Below the pieces are notes generated by a model. It was not told the origin of the DNA, searched no databases, and was given only the letters and a program-made list of their open reading frames with translations. 64,000 nt of DNA from the NCBI RefSeq assembly GCF_001044235.1, contig NZ_JYNL01000010.1:120900-184899 (forward strand), written 5' to 3'. Positions within the stretch are counted from its first letter, which is position 1. Each line of letters begins with the position of its first letter. The translations under genes and the position numbers were made by a program. Source of the stretch: Mycolicibacterium chlorophenolicum (GTDB lineage: Bacteria; Actinomycetota; Actinomycetes; Mycobacteriales; Mycobacteriaceae). Shown piece after piece: positions 46,445 through 58,207 of the stretch.

Positions 46445-47854
46445 CTATCGGCGCTTGGCGCCCCGCTTTTCGCGCACCCTCACGTTGATGCGGATCGGGC
46501 TGCCCTCGAAGCCGAACGTCTCCCGCAGCCGGCGCTCCAGGAACCGGCGGTAGCCGGCCTCCAGGAATCCGGAGGTGAACAGCACGAAGGTCGGCGGCCG
46601 CGCGGTGGCCTGGGTGGCGAACAGGATCCGCGGCTGCTTACCGCCCCGCACCGGCGGCGGCGTCGCCGCGACGACCTCTTTGAGGAACGAGTTCAGCTGC
46701 CCGGTGGTGATCCGCTTGTCCCATGAGGCCAGCGACGTCTCCAGCGCGGGCACCAGCTTCTGCACCGCCCGGCCCGTCTTCGCCGAGATGTTGACCCGGG
46801 GCGCCCATTGAATCTGCGCCAACTGCAGGTCGATCTCGCGGTCGAGCAGATAGCGGCGGTCCTCGTCGACCAGGTCCCACTTGTTGAAGGCCAGCACCAG
46901 CGCCCGGCCCGCCTCGATCACCATCGACAACACCCGCTGATCCTGTTCGGTCAGCGGCTGGGAGGCGTCGATCAGCACGATCGCCACCTCGGCGGCGTCG
47001 ATGGCGCCGTGCGTGCGCACCGAGGCGTAGAACTCGTGGCCGCTGGCCTGCCCGACCTTGCGCCGCAGCCCGGCGGTGTCGACGAAGCGCCAGAGCTTGC
47101 CCTCCATCTCGATGAGCGAGTCGACGGGGTCGACGGTCGTGCCGGCCACATCGTGCACCACCGACCGTTCGTCCCCGGAGAGCCGGTTGAGCAGTGAGGA
47201 CTTGCCGACGTTCGGCTTACCCACCAGCGCGACGCGGCGCGGGCCGCCGCCCCCGCCGCCCATCTCGGAGATGGCCGGCAGTTCCTCGAGGACCGCGTCC
47301 AGCAGATCGGCCACCCCGCGGCCGTGCATCGCGCTGATCGGGTGCGGCTGACCGAGACCCAGTGACCACAGGGCGGCGGCGTCGGCCTCCCCGCGGTCGT
47401 TGTCGACTTTGTTGGCGGCCAGGAAGACGGGCTTGCCGGAGCGCTGCAGGATCTTGGCGGCGGCCTCGTCGGCGGCAGTGGCGCCGACCACGGAGTCGAC
47501 GACGAACACGATCGCGTCGGCGGTGCGCATCGCCACCGACGCCTGCTCGGCGACCAGTTGCTGCAGGCCCTTCGCGTCGGGCTCCCACCCGCCGGTGTCC
47601 TGCACCACGAACCGTCGGCCCGACCAGGACGCGTCGTAGGAGACCCGGTCGCGGGTGACACCGGGGATGTCCTGCACGACCGCCTCCCGGCGTCCGAGGA
47701 TCCGGTTGACCAGCGTGGATTTACCCACGTTGGGGCGCCCGACGACGGCGAGCACCGGCGGCGGTGACGACGCCTCCTCGATCGCCTCGGCGACGTCCTC
47801 GGCCCCGACCTCCCAGTCGCCCTCGTCGACCCACGTGCCGTCACCATCGCTCAT
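46445..47854 (-). CDS. der: Ribosome-associated GTPase Der (EngA)
   Basis: A 469-residue protein with two tandem GTPase domains: G1 motifs [11 protein letters not shown] (about 37-47) and [12 protein letters not shown] (about 208-218), G3 DTGGW and DTAGLRRK, and NKVD/NKWD G4 motifs. A C-terminal KH-like domain follows, ending in a basic tail. Der helps mature the 50S ribosomal subunit and is essential in most bacteria. An actinobacterial N-terminal extension ([12 protein letters not shown]) is present. ATG overlaps the cmk stop. Confidence 0.97.
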   Translation of the reverse strand: MSDGDGTWVDEGDWEVGAEDVAEAIEEASSPPPVLAVVGRPNVGKSTLVNRILGRREAVVQDIPGVTRDRVSYDASWSGRRFVVQDTGGWEPDAKGLQQLVAEQASVAMRTADAIVFVVDSVVGATAADEAAAKILQRSGKPVFLAANKVDNDRGEADAAALWSLGLGQPHPISAMHGRGVADLLDAVLEELPAISEMGGGGGGPRRVALVGKPNVGKSSLLNRLSGDERSVVHDVAGTTVDPVDSLIEMEGKLWRFVDTAGLRRKVGQASGHEFYASVRTHGAIDAAEVAIVLIDASQPLTEQDQRVLSMVIEAGRALVLAFNKWDLVDEDRRYLLDREIDLQLAQIQWAPRVNISAKTGRAVQKLVPALETSLASWDKRITTGQLNSFLKEVVAATPPPVRGGKQPRILFATQATARPPTFVLFTSGFLEAGYRRFLERRLRETFGFEGSPIRINVRVREKRGAKRR

Positions 47855-48537
47855 CGGGTCGCACCGGCTTTCTGTTCGACGAGTTCGGTCAGGTGGCCGA
47901 TCACCTCGTCCTGGGTCATGTCGCTCGTGTCGACGACCACCGCGTCGTCGGCGGCGCGCAGCGGCGACACCGCCCGGGTGGAGTCGAGGTGGTCGCGGCG
48001 CTGGACGTCGGCGAGCACGGCCGCGTAGTCGTCGGGCAGGCCGGCCGCGACGTTCTGGTCGTTGCGCCGCCGGGCCCGTTCCTCGGCCGAGGCGGTCAGG
48101 AAGATCTTGACGTCGGCGTCGGGCAGTACGACCGTGCCGATGTCGCGGCCCTCGACGACGACGCGTCCCGGCCCGTCGGCCAGGGCCCGCTGCAGCGCGA
48201 CCAGCCGGCTGCGCACCTCGGGCACCGCCGAGACCGCCGACACCGCCTTGGTGACGGCGTCGCCGCGGATCTCCGCTGAGACGTCCTCGCCGGCCAGATA
48301 GGACCGGTCCTCACCGGGGTCGTGCCCGACCGCCAGGTCCACGTCGCCGACGGCCGCCACGATCGCGGCGGGATCAGCGATGTCGACGCCGCGGCGCAGC
48401 ACGCTGAGCGTGACGATGCGGTACATCGCCCCGGTGTCCAGGTACCGGGCACCCAGCGACGTCGCCAATCCCCTTGCCACCGTGGACTTTCCGGTTCCCG
48501 CCGGACCGTCGATCGCGATCACCGTGGTACGGCTCAC
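47851..48537 (-). CDS. cmk: Cytidylate kinase
   Basis: A 228-residue (d)CMP kinase: P-loop [17 protein letters not shown] near 9-25, the CMP-binding insert with [16 protein letters not shown] and [15 protein letters not shown], and the LID-type region [11 protein letters not shown]. It converts CMP/dCMP to the diphosphates. It overlaps der and the pseudouridine synthase gene by 4 bp on each side, part of the parA-to-der operon. Confidence 0.97.
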   Translation of the reverse strand: MSRTTVIAIDGPAGTGKSTVARGLATSLGARYLDTGAMYRIVTLSVLRRGVDIADPAAIVAAVGDVDLAVGHDPGEDRSYLAGEDVSAEIRGDAVTKAVSAVSAVPEVRSRLVALQRALADGPGRVVVEGRDIGTVVLPDADVKIFLTASAEERARRRNDQNVAAGLPDDYAAVLADVQRRDHLDSTRAVSPLRAADDAVVVDTSDMTQDEVIGHLTELVEQKAGATR

Positions 48538-49277
48538 AGTCCCACCGCCTTGTACAGGTCGCCGATCTCCTTCTGGGTCAACACCCGGATGCTGCCCGGC
48601 CGCTGGTCACCGAGCGTGACCTCGCCGATGTCGGTGCGCACCAGCTCCTGCACCGGGAAGCCCACCTCCGCCAGCAGCCGGCGCACGATGCGTTTGCGAC
48701 CCTCGTGCAGCGTGACCCGCACGAGCGATCTCCCGGGCACCGTGTCGACCACCGCGAAGTCGTCGGCCCGCACCGGTCCGTCGTCGAGGTCGACGCCCGC
48801 CCGGAGCTTTTTGCCCAGCCCGCGCGGCACCGCGCCCAGCACCGTGGCGAGATAGGTCTTGGGCACCTCGTAGGAGGGGTGCATGAGCCGGTGCGCGAGT
48901 TCCCCGTCGTTGGTGAGCAGCAGCAGGCCCTCGGTGTCGGCGTCCAGCCGTCCGACGTGGAACAGCTTCTTGTTGCCGCGGACCCGGTGCTCGACCAGGT
49001 CGCCGACGCAGGGGCGGCCGCGGTCGTCGGACATCGTCGAGTGCATCCCGCGCGGCTTGTTGATGGCGAGGTAGACGCGGTCGTCGTCGACCGCGATGCG
49101 CGCACCGTCCACCCGGATCAGCGACGCCTGCGGGTCCACCCGGGTGCCGAGTTCGGTGACCACCACGCCGTCGACCTCGACGCGGCCGTCGCGGATCATC
49201 TTCTCGGCGACCCGGCGGGAGGCGATTCCCGCCTGGGACAACACTTTCTGGAGGCGCACGCCGTCGTCATCGGTCAT
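48534..49277 (-). CDS. S4-domain 23S rRNA pseudouridine synthase (RluB/RsuA family)
   Basis: A 247-residue enzyme: N-terminal S4 RNA-binding domain ([20 protein letters not shown]) and catalytic domain with [20 protein letters not shown] carrying the catalytic Asp, then [14 protein letters not shown] and [17 protein letters not shown]. Corresponds to Rv1711 in the syntenic region. Family members modify 23S rRNA; the exact uridine is not determined from sequence. Confidence 0.93.
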   Translation of the reverse strand: MTDDDGVRLQKVLSQAGIASRRVAEKMIRDGRVEVDGVVVTELGTRVDPQASLIRVDGARIAVDDDRVYLAINKPRGMHSTMSDDRGRPCVGDLVEHRVRGNKKLFHVGRLDADTEGLLLLTNDGELAHRLMHPSYEVPKTYLATVLGAVPRGLGKKLRAGVDLDDGPVRADDFAVVDTVPGRSLVRVTLHEGRKRIVRRLLAEVGFPVQELVRTDIGEVTLGDQRPGSIRVLTQKEIGDLYKAVGL

Positions 49278-49279
49278 CG

Positions 49280-49951
49280 TCAGTCTCGATCCACGTCGAA
49301 GGAGGCCCCGGCCTGCGGGGTGGGTGTGCCGTTGAGCTTCATGAAACGTGGCTCTTCACTGAGGGTTTCGCTGATGTCGTCGATGACGTCGACGTCGGGC
49401 AGCAACGGTGCGATGTCGGGCAGGTCGGTCAGCGATGACAACCCGAGGCGTTCCAGGAACAGCTCGGTGGTGGCGAAGGTGACCGCGCCGGAGTCCGGAT
49501 CGGTGCCCGCCTCGGTGATCAGTCCGCGCGCCAGCAGGGTGCGCATCACCGCGTCGACGTTGACGCCGCGCACGGCGCTGACCCGGGCGCGGGTCACCGG
49601 CTGACGGTAGGCGACGACGGCCAGGGTCTCCAGCGCGGCGCGGGTCAACCGGGACCGGGCGCCGTCGAGCAGCAGTTTCTCCACATAGGGGGCGTAGCGG
49701 GCGCGGGTGTAGAGCCGCCAGCCGCCGCCGGCCTCCCGCAGATCGATCCCGCTCTCCCGGGCCGCGAAGTCGGCAGCCAACACGCGCAGCCGCTCGGAGA
49801 TCCGGCCGGACGCCTGGTCGGTGGCGGTGGCCAGCGCGTGGACGGGCACCGGGGTGTCGACGACGAGCAGCAGCGCCTCGAGCGCAGCGTCGAGCTCGGC
49901 GTCCTCGAGTTCGGCGCCGGGCTCGGTGTCTACGGGAAGATCTTCTGTCAT
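49280..49951 (-). CDS. scpB: SMC-Scp complex subunit ScpB
   Basis: A 223-residue protein with the two winged-helix domains of ScpB (ALEALLLVVDTPVPVHALAT; LTRAALETLAVVAYRQPVTR, AVRGVNVDAVMRTLLARGLI). It joins ScpA to SMC in chromosome condensation. ATG 49951 is selected as it begins MTEDLPVDTEPG; an upstream in-frame start would overlap scpA's end. It lies 17 bp after scpA. Confidence 0.95.
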   Translation of the reverse strand: MTEDLPVDTEPGAELEDAELDAALEALLLVVDTPVPVHALATATDQASGRISERLRVLAADFAARESGIDLREAGGGWRLYTRARYAPYVEKLLLDGARSRLTRAALETLAVVAYRQPVTRARVSAVRGVNVDAVMRTLLARGLITEAGTDPDSGAVTFATTELFLERLGLSSLTDLPDIAPLLPDVDVIDDISETLSEEPRFMKLNGTPTPQAGASFDVDRD

Positions 49952-49968
49952 CGTCTTTCTGTTCCGCG

Positions 49969-50784
49969 TTATTCGGCGTCCGCGGTCGCCAACTGCTCGC
50001 TGTTGGGCCGCTCCCCGGTCCACGAAATCTGGAGCACACCAAGCGGTTCTGACTGGTCGAATGCTACCGCCCGCGCTCGATACAGTTCGAGCAGCGCCAG
50101 GAAGCGGCCGACGATCTCCATCGGCATCCGGCAGTCGGCCACCAGATCGGCGAACGACGCCCAGTGGCCGATCCCCCGGTCTTCGAGCTGCGACATCAGG
50201 TTGGCGGCCTGTTCGGGCACCGACACCGGCACCTGGTGCAGGTGTTCGGTGCCCACGGTCGGCACCGGCCGCGGGGTGAACGCGGCGGCGGCGATCTCCG
50301 CGAACCGGGCGGCGTCGACGCCCAGCATCACCTCGGGCAGCAGCTCGGAGTAGCGGTCCTCCAGCGCGACGGCCCGGGGGTAGCTGCGCATCGCGGCGGA
50401 CTCCAGCTCGGCGAACATCTCCGCGACGTGCTTGAACGCGCGGTACTGCAGCAGCCGGGCGAACAGCAGGTCGCGCACCTCCAGCAGCGCCAGGTCGTCT
50501 TCGTCGTGCACGTCGCCGGCGGGCAGCAGCCGGGCCGCCTTCAGGTCCAGCAGGGTGGCCGCGACCACCAGGAACGAGGTCGTCTCGTCGAGGCCGAGCC
50601 GGCTCCCGATCTCCTTGGTGTAGGCGATGAACTCGTCGGTGACCTGGTGCAGCGCCACCTCGGTGACATCGAGCCGGTGGGCGAAGATCAGCTGCAGCAG
50701 CAGGTCGAACGGGCCCTCGAAATTGCTCAGCCGAACCTGGAATCCGGGCTTGGTCGACTCCTCGGCGGCCGGGGGCCCGCTCAC
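49969..50784 (-). CDS. scpA: SMC-Scp complex kleisin ScpA
   Basis: A 271-residue kleisin. The N-terminal SMC-binding segment is VRLSNFEGPFDLLLQLIFAH, the usual ScpA signature, and the C-terminal winged helix (PMEIVGRFLALLELYRARAV) binds SMC's other head. GTG 50784 overlaps the parA stop (GTGA). The acidic middle region is short. Works with ScpB and SMC for chromosome organisation. Confidence 0.95.
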   Translation of the reverse strand: MSGPPAAEESTKPGFQVRLSNFEGPFDLLLQLIFAHRLDVTEVALHQVTDEFIAYTKEIGSRLGLDETTSFLVVAATLLDLKAARLLPAGDVHDEDDLALLEVRDLLFARLLQYRAFKHVAEMFAELESAAMRSYPRAVALEDRYSELLPEVMLGVDAARFAEIAAAAFTPRPVPTVGTEHLHQVPVSVPEQAANLMSQLEDRGIGHWASFADLVADCRMPMEIVGRFLALLELYRARAVAFDQSEPLGVLQISWTGERPNSEQLATADAE

Positions 50785-51653
50785 GCGCCGAACCGGTGGA
50801 TGACCTCGCGTGCCAGGGCCCGATATGCCTCGGCCCCAGCCGATTTCGGCGCCCACGTGGTGATCGGCTCGCCGGCCACGCTGGTCTCCGGGAAGCGCAC
50901 GGTGCGGGTGATCACGGTGTCGAACACGAGGTCGCCGAAGCGTTCCACCACGCGGGCCATCACCTCGCGGGAGTTGACGGTGCGCGGGTCGTAGCGGGTG
51001 ATCAGGATCCCGCTGATCGACAGCTTCGGGTTGAGCCGGTCGTGCACCTTCTCGACGGTGTCGGTGAGCAGCGCCAGGCCGCGCAGCGAGAAGTACTCGC
51101 ATTCGGTCGGGATGATGACGCCGTCGCTGCAGGCCAGCCCGTTGACCGTGAGCAGGCCCAGCGAGGGCTGGCAGTCGATGAGTACGTAGTCGTAGCGGTC
51201 GAGCACCGGGTACAGCGCGCGGGCCAGCGACTGCTCCCGGCCCACCTCGTTGACCAACTGGATCTCGGCCGCCGACAGGTCGATGTTGCTGGGCACCAGG
51301 TCCAGGCCCGGCACGCGCGTGGTCAGCAGCACCTGGTCGATCGACACCCGCGGCTCGACCAGCAGGTTGTAGACCGTGTTCTCCAGCTCGTAGTGCGGCA
51401 CGCCCAGGCCGGCCGACAGCGCGCCCTGCGGGTCGAGGTCGACGAGCAGGACGCGGCGACCGTACTCGGCGAGGCTGGCGCCCAGATTGATCGTCGAGGT
51501 GGTCTTACCGACCCCGCCCTTCTGGTTGCACATCGCGATGACCTTGGCCGGTCCGTGGGAGCTGCGCGGCGCGGGATCGGGGGTTTCGCGGGGAAGGCGG
51601 CCGGTCAGGCCGGGTGTGGGTGCGGGATCGATGGTGCCCGTGTCGTCGCTCAT
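50781..51653 (-). CDS. ParA/Soj family ATPase (Rv1708-like)
   Basis: A 290-residue (from ATG 51653) MinD/ParA ATPase. Deviant Walker A CNQKGGVGKTTSTINLGA near residues 41-58, A' VDLDPQGALSAGLG, and switch II YDYVLIDCQPSLGLL. No ParB gene is adjacent; it heads the conserved scpA-scpB-cmk-der cluster, and is distinct from the oriC-linked ParA. An alternative ATG at 51677 would add eight residues. Likely role in chromosome or cell-pole organisation. Confidence 0.9.
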   Translation of the reverse strand: MSDDTGTIDPAPTPGLTGRLPRETPDPAPRSSHGPAKVIAMCNQKGGVGKTTSTINLGASLAEYGRRVLLVDLDPQGALSAGLGVPHYELENTVYNLLVEPRVSIDQVLLTTRVPGLDLVPSNIDLSAAEIQLVNEVGREQSLARALYPVLDRYDYVLIDCQPSLGLLTVNGLACSDGVIIPTECEYFSLRGLALLTDTVEKVHDRLNPKLSISGILITRYDPRTVNSREVMARVVERFGDLVFDTVITRTVRFPETSVAGEPITTWAPKSAGAEAYRALAREVIHRFGA

Positions 51654-51789
51654 ACCGGACCGTCGCTGGTCAGGCATCCTTGCGGCGTGGCGGACATCGC
51701 GGCAAGTTTAACGGTGAGCATCGCGCCGGTGAGGCAGACCCGCAGGCAAGATCGCCGCGAGTGTGCGGCGGCTTCCTAAGCTGGACCGC

Positions 51790-52587
51790 ATGGGACTGAC
51801 TCAGCGGGTGCCGGTGCTGCGCTGGGCGCGCCTGGCCCTGGGCATGCCGTCGTTCGTCCGCACCGGCCAGATCGGTGACGGGCGGGAAGCCGCCTGCGCC
51901 GCGTTCGTCGAGTCCACCGCCCCGCACGGGGACATCGACGCCGCACTCTCGGCGATCGACGCGTTCGCGCGCCGAGAGGCGATGCTCGTGAACATCGGCG
52001 ACGAGAAGGGGCTGCTGCTCGACGCCGCGGTGCGCCGGGCCGCACCGGCGCTGGTGCTCGAGCTCGGGACCTACTGCGGGTACAGCGCACTGCGCATCGC
52101 GCGTGCGGCACCCTCCGCGCGTGTCGTCTCGGTCGAGTTCTCCGCGGCCAACGCCGACGTCGCGCGACGGATCTGGACCCACGCCGGCGTCGCCGACCGC
52201 GTGACCTGCGTGGTCGGCACCATCGGCGACGGTGGCCGCACCCTGGAGACTTTGACCGCCGACCACGGCGTCGGCGTCGGCAGCGTCGACGTGCTGTTCA
52301 TCGATCACGACAAGAACGCGTACCTGTCCGATCTGCGGACGATCCTCGACCGCGGGTGGCTGCACCCCGGATCCGTCGTGGTCGCCGACAACGTTCGGGT
52401 GCCCGGCGCGCCCGGGTACCGGGCCTATATGCGCCGGCACGAGGGCACCCGGTGGCACACCGTCGAACACAAGACCCACGTCGAGTACCAGTCGGTGCTG
52501 CCCGACCTGCTGCTGGAGTCCCAGTATCTGGGGCCTGCTACCGCGCCCGGGGATGAGCGCCCGCCCACACCTCACGCAGCGCGTTGA
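51790..52587 (+). CDS. Catechol-O-methyltransferase-like SAM methyltransferase
   Basis: A 265-residue COMT-type O-methyltransferase: SAM motif [19 protein letters not shown], metal/SAM aspartates in [17 protein letters not shown] and [15 protein letters not shown]. It matches the orientation and place of Rv1703c, between parA and xerD. ATG 51790 follows a weak site; its 3' end overlaps the xerD end by 50 bp on the opposite strand. Substrate is a catechol-like compound by family. Confidence 0.88.
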   Translation: MGLTQRVPVLRWARLALGMPSFVRTGQIGDGREAACAAFVESTAPHGDIDAALSAIDAFARREAMLVNIGDEKGLLLDAAVRRAAPALVLELGTYCGYSALRIARAAPSARVVSVEFSAANADVARRIWTHAGVADRVTCVVGTIGDGGRTLETLTADHGVGVGSVDVLFIDHDKNAYLSDLRTILDRGWLHPGSVVVADNVRVPGAPGYRAYMRRHEGTRWHTVEHKTHVEYQSVLPDLLLESQYLGPATAPGDERPPTPHAAR

Positions 52588-53493
52588 CGGTGACCATGGT
52601 GTAGATCTGCGTGGTCGTCACCGACGCGTGACCCAGCAGCTCCTGCACGACGCGCACGTCCGCGCCGCCCTCGAGCAGATGGGTGGCGAACGAGTGGCGC
52701 AGGACGTGCGGAGACACGGTGGCGGTGATGCCGGCACGGTCGGCGGCGTCCTGCAGCACCTGCCAGGCGCTCTGCCGGGACAACCGCCCGCCGCGGGCGT
52801 TGAGGAAGATCGCCGGGGTACCGCGGCCGCGCCGGGCCAGATCGGGACGCGCCCGCACCAGGTAAGCCTCCAGCGCGGCCACCGCGGGCCGGCCGATCGG
52901 GATCAGGCGCTGCTTGCCGCCCTTGCCGCGCAGCAGCACCGACCGGGCGTGCAGGTCGATGTCGTCGACGTCGAGGCCGACGGCTTCGGAGATGCGCGCG
53001 CCGGTCGAGTACAGCAGTTCCAGCAGCGCCCGGTTGCGCAGCGTCAGCGGCCCGTCGGCCTCGCTGTCGCCGCCCGCGGCCTCGAGCAGCGCGAGCACCT
53101 CGTCCAGCGACAGGCTCTTGGGCAGCCGGCGGCTCGGGGTGGGCGGTTTGACCTCCCGCGCGACGTCGAGGGCGGCGATGCCTTCGGCGGCGGCGAACCG
53201 GTGCAGGCCGCGCACCGCGATCAGCGCCCGCGCCGCCGACACCGCCGAGAGCGGCGGCACGCCGTTGTCGGGGTCACCGAGCCGCAGCGCGACCAGGAAC
53301 TCACTGACATCAGCCTCGGCCGCGCCCGCCAGGTCCGACACACCGCGGGAGGTCAGGTGTTCGGCGTAGCGCCGCAGATCGCGCCGGTAGGAGCTCAGCG
53401 TGTTCGCCGCCGCGCCACGTTCGATCGCCAGGTGGTCGAGGTATCCCTGGATCTGACCGTCCAGGGTGGAGCCGACCGACGAGAACGTCTGGG

Positions 53494-53497
<4 letters not shown>
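52538..53497 (-). CDS. xerD: Chromosome dimer resolution recombinase XerD
   Basis: A 319-residue tyrosine recombinase with the host Xer layout: SAM-like N-terminal domain ([20 protein letters not shown]) and catalytic residues in [12 protein letters not shown] (Arg), [12 protein letters not shown] (Lys), [14 protein letters not shown] (H-x2-R), [13 protein letters not shown] (His, Tyr). Position downstream of NUDIX-pyrG matches Rv1701. GTG 53497 overlaps the NUDIX gene's stop (GTGA). Confidence 0.95.
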
Positions 53498-55978
<2,481 letters not shown>

Positions 55979-56920
55979 CTATTGCGGCACGGTGACGGCG
56001 GAGGCGCCCTGCCCGCTGCCGTACTGGCCGGGTTTGCCGTTGTTGATCAGTGCGCTCAGCGCCAGCACGGTGGTGATCCGCCCCGACTCCCGGTCGACGT
56101 TGTCGACGGTACTGACCGTACTGGTCAAGGCGTTGTCCGAACGGGCGACCGCCACCGCGGAGGTACCGGAGGCGGCGCCGTCACGGCCGGCGAGCACGAC
56201 GCCGGAGCCGTGGGGTGCCAGACCCGCCGCGAACCGGGCCACGGTGGCGCCCTGGTTGCCCGCGTCGTCCCCGAGCGCGCCGCCGGTGACGATCAGTGCG
56301 GTGTTGGCCGCCCCGATGCGGTCGGCGCCGTAGGTGATGAAGCCGGTGTCGCGCAGGGCGGTGAGCACGGTGTCGCGCTGGTCGTCGTTGACGGGGGCGA
56401 GCTTGGGGTCCCTGTTGATCAGCAGCGCGATGCCCAGGAGGTCACCGGCCTGCGAGCCCTGGTCGACGGTGGTGGTGCTCAACTGGGTGCCGGCGGGCAC
56501 GATCGGTGAGTTCACCACCGACAGCAGCTTCTCGGCGGAGTTGGCGTCGACGAACTCCTGGGTCAGGCCGACGGTGCCGGTGACGGTGCCGCCGGCCTCG
56601 CTGACGAGCCGGGCGAGTGCGTCGACGTCGTCGTCGGCGGCATCGGGCGTGCGGAACAGCACCACCGATTTGTCGGCGAGGCTGCCGCGCAGGATCCGCG
56701 GTGCCATCTGGGCATCGAAATCGCCTGCTGCGCTCAGCTTTTCGTTCAGCGCATTACGGTCGTTGGTCAGCGAGTCGATCTCGGTCTGCATCTGCGCCTT
56801 GTCGTCGCGCAGCCCGGACAGCACGGTGTTGGACAGCAGCCCGGAGCCCAGGGCGATGCCGATGGCCAGCGCCAGGAACACGGCGGCCAGCGAGATGGCG
56901 TGCGAACGCAGCGAGATCAC
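55979..56920 (-). CDS. mctB: MctB/SteB copper-transport and cell-separation protein
   Basis: A 313-residue protein: N-terminal signal anchor (ISLAAVFLALAIGIALGSGL), a coiled-coil stretch (RDDKAQMQTEIDSLTNDRNA) and an extracytoplasmic domain. It corresponds to Rv1698/MctB, described as a mycobacterial outer-membrane-associated copper channel, and to SteB of corynebacteria, a partner of SteA in daughter-cell separation. It lies 10 bp after steA. Confidence 0.9.
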   Translation of the reverse strand: MISLRSHAISLAAVFLALAIGIALGSGLLSNTVLSGLRDDKAQMQTEIDSLTNDRNALNEKLSAAGDFDAQMAPRILRGSLADKSVVLFRTPDAADDDVDALARLVSEAGGTVTGTVGLTQEFVDANSAEKLLSVVNSPIVPAGTQLSTTTVDQGSQAGDLLGIALLINRDPKLAPVNDDQRDTVLTALRDTGFITYGADRIGAANTALIVTGGALGDDAGNQGATVARFAAGLAPHGSGVVLAGRDGAASGTSAVAVARSDNALTSTVSTVDNVDRESGRITTVLALSALINNGKPGQYGSGQGASAVTVPQ

Positions 56921-56930
56921 GGCGGCTGTC

Positions 56931-58115
56931 CTACGAGACCAGGCCCTGGACCCACAGCAGGAACTGGTTCCAGGTGTGGGTGATCCACTCGAGCACGGCG
57001 GCGTCGGCGCGCGACACCCACAGCGCGGCGATGACGGCGATCAGCATCGCCAGCACCAGCAGCGCGATCGCCCCGCCCGAGACACGGCTGCGGTACAGCG
57101 TGGCAACGGCTTTGGCGTCGACGAGCTTCTCCCCCACCTTCAGCCGGGTCAGGAAGGTCGACGGGTTGCTGCGCTGGCGGGTGCGGTCGAAGAACTCCTC
57201 GATGCTCGCGGTGTGCCCGACGGTGACGATCAGCGAGGCGCCGTGGTGGTCGCAGAGCAGCAGCGCCAGGTCGGCGGCCGACCCGGCGGCCGGGAACGTC
57301 ATTGCGCCGACGCCGAGGTCCTGGATGCGCTCCAGACCGGAGGCGTGGCCGTCGGCGTCGGCGGGCAGCACCACCTGGGCTCCGCAACGCAGCGCCTCGG
57401 TGCTGATCTTGTCGGGGTCACCGACGATCAGCGCCGGCCGGTAGCCGGCCTTGCGCAGGACATCGGCGCCGCTCCCGACGCCGACCAGCACCGGCTGGTA
57501 CTCCTTGATGAACGGTTTGAGCGCCTTGAGGTCGGCCGCGGCGTGCGGCTCCTCGGCGACGATCACGACGTGCCGGCGGTTGAGGTCGACGTCGATGTCG
57601 GGGATGCCGATGCCGTCGATCAGCAGGGGGCTCTCGCTGCGGATGAACTCGATGGTGTTCCCCGCGAACGCTTCGAGGTGGGCGACCAGCCCGCCCTTGG
57701 CCTCCTGCATCAGCTCGTGGATGTCGGCGTCGGTGCGCTCGGTGCCGAGGATCAGCCGACGGTCCCCGGAGTAGACGCCGCCCTCGTTGATCCGGATGCG
57801 GGCGCCGTCCTTGACCTTCTTGAACACCTCGGGGCCGGTGTCGTCGACCAGCGTGATGCCGTTGGCGACCAGCACCTCCGGTCCGAGGTTGGGGTAGCGC
57901 CCCGAGATCGACGACGACGCGTTGACGACGGCGGCGACGTTCGCCTCGACCAGGGCGTCAGCGGTGATGCGGTCCAGATCCTGCGCGTCGATGACGACGA
58001 TGTCCCCCGGCGTCACCCGTCGCAGCAGCCGGTCGATGTCGCGGTCGACGCGGGCGGTGCCGGTGATGCCCGGCCGTGAGCTGGCGTTTCGGGAGAGCAG
58101 CGCTGACATCTTCAT
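56931..58115 (-). CDS. steA: SteA cytokinetic ring protein (Rv1697-like)
   Basis: A 394-residue protein. The N-terminal three quarters is a nucleotide-binding-like domain related to thiamin pyrophosphokinase (GDIVVIDAQDLDRITADALV; VLVGVGSGADVLRKAGYRPA; LIVGDPDKISTEALRCGAQ), followed by a membrane helix (IALLVLAMLIAVIAALWVSR) and a short extracytoplasmic end. The SteA-SteB pair, known in Corynebacterium, regulates cell-wall hydrolases at division. Operon with mctB. Confidence 0.9.
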   Translation of the reverse strand: MKMSALLSRNASSRPGITGTARVDRDIDRLLRRVTPGDIVVIDAQDLDRITADALVEANVAAVVNASSSISGRYPNLGPEVLVANGITLVDDTGPEVFKKVKDGARIRINEGGVYSGDRRLILGTERTDADIHELMQEAKGGLVAHLEAFAGNTIEFIRSESPLLIDGIGIPDIDVDLNRRHVVIVAEEPHAAADLKALKPFIKEYQPVLVGVGSGADVLRKAGYRPALIVGDPDKISTEALRCGAQVVLPADADGHASGLERIQDLGVGAMTFPAAGSAADLALLLCDHHGASLIVTVGHTASIEEFFDRTRQRSNPSTFLTRLKVGEKLVDAKAVATLYRSRVSGGAIALLVLAMLIAVIAALWVSRADAAVLEWITHTWNQFLLWVQGLVS

Positions 58116-58207
58116 GGGCCGATTCTTGCCAGCAACCCTCCGGATCCGTCGGAGGCGCGCCGTAACATCAGCCCCAGAAGTCTCTTTCTTTCACATCCGT
58201 CACACGC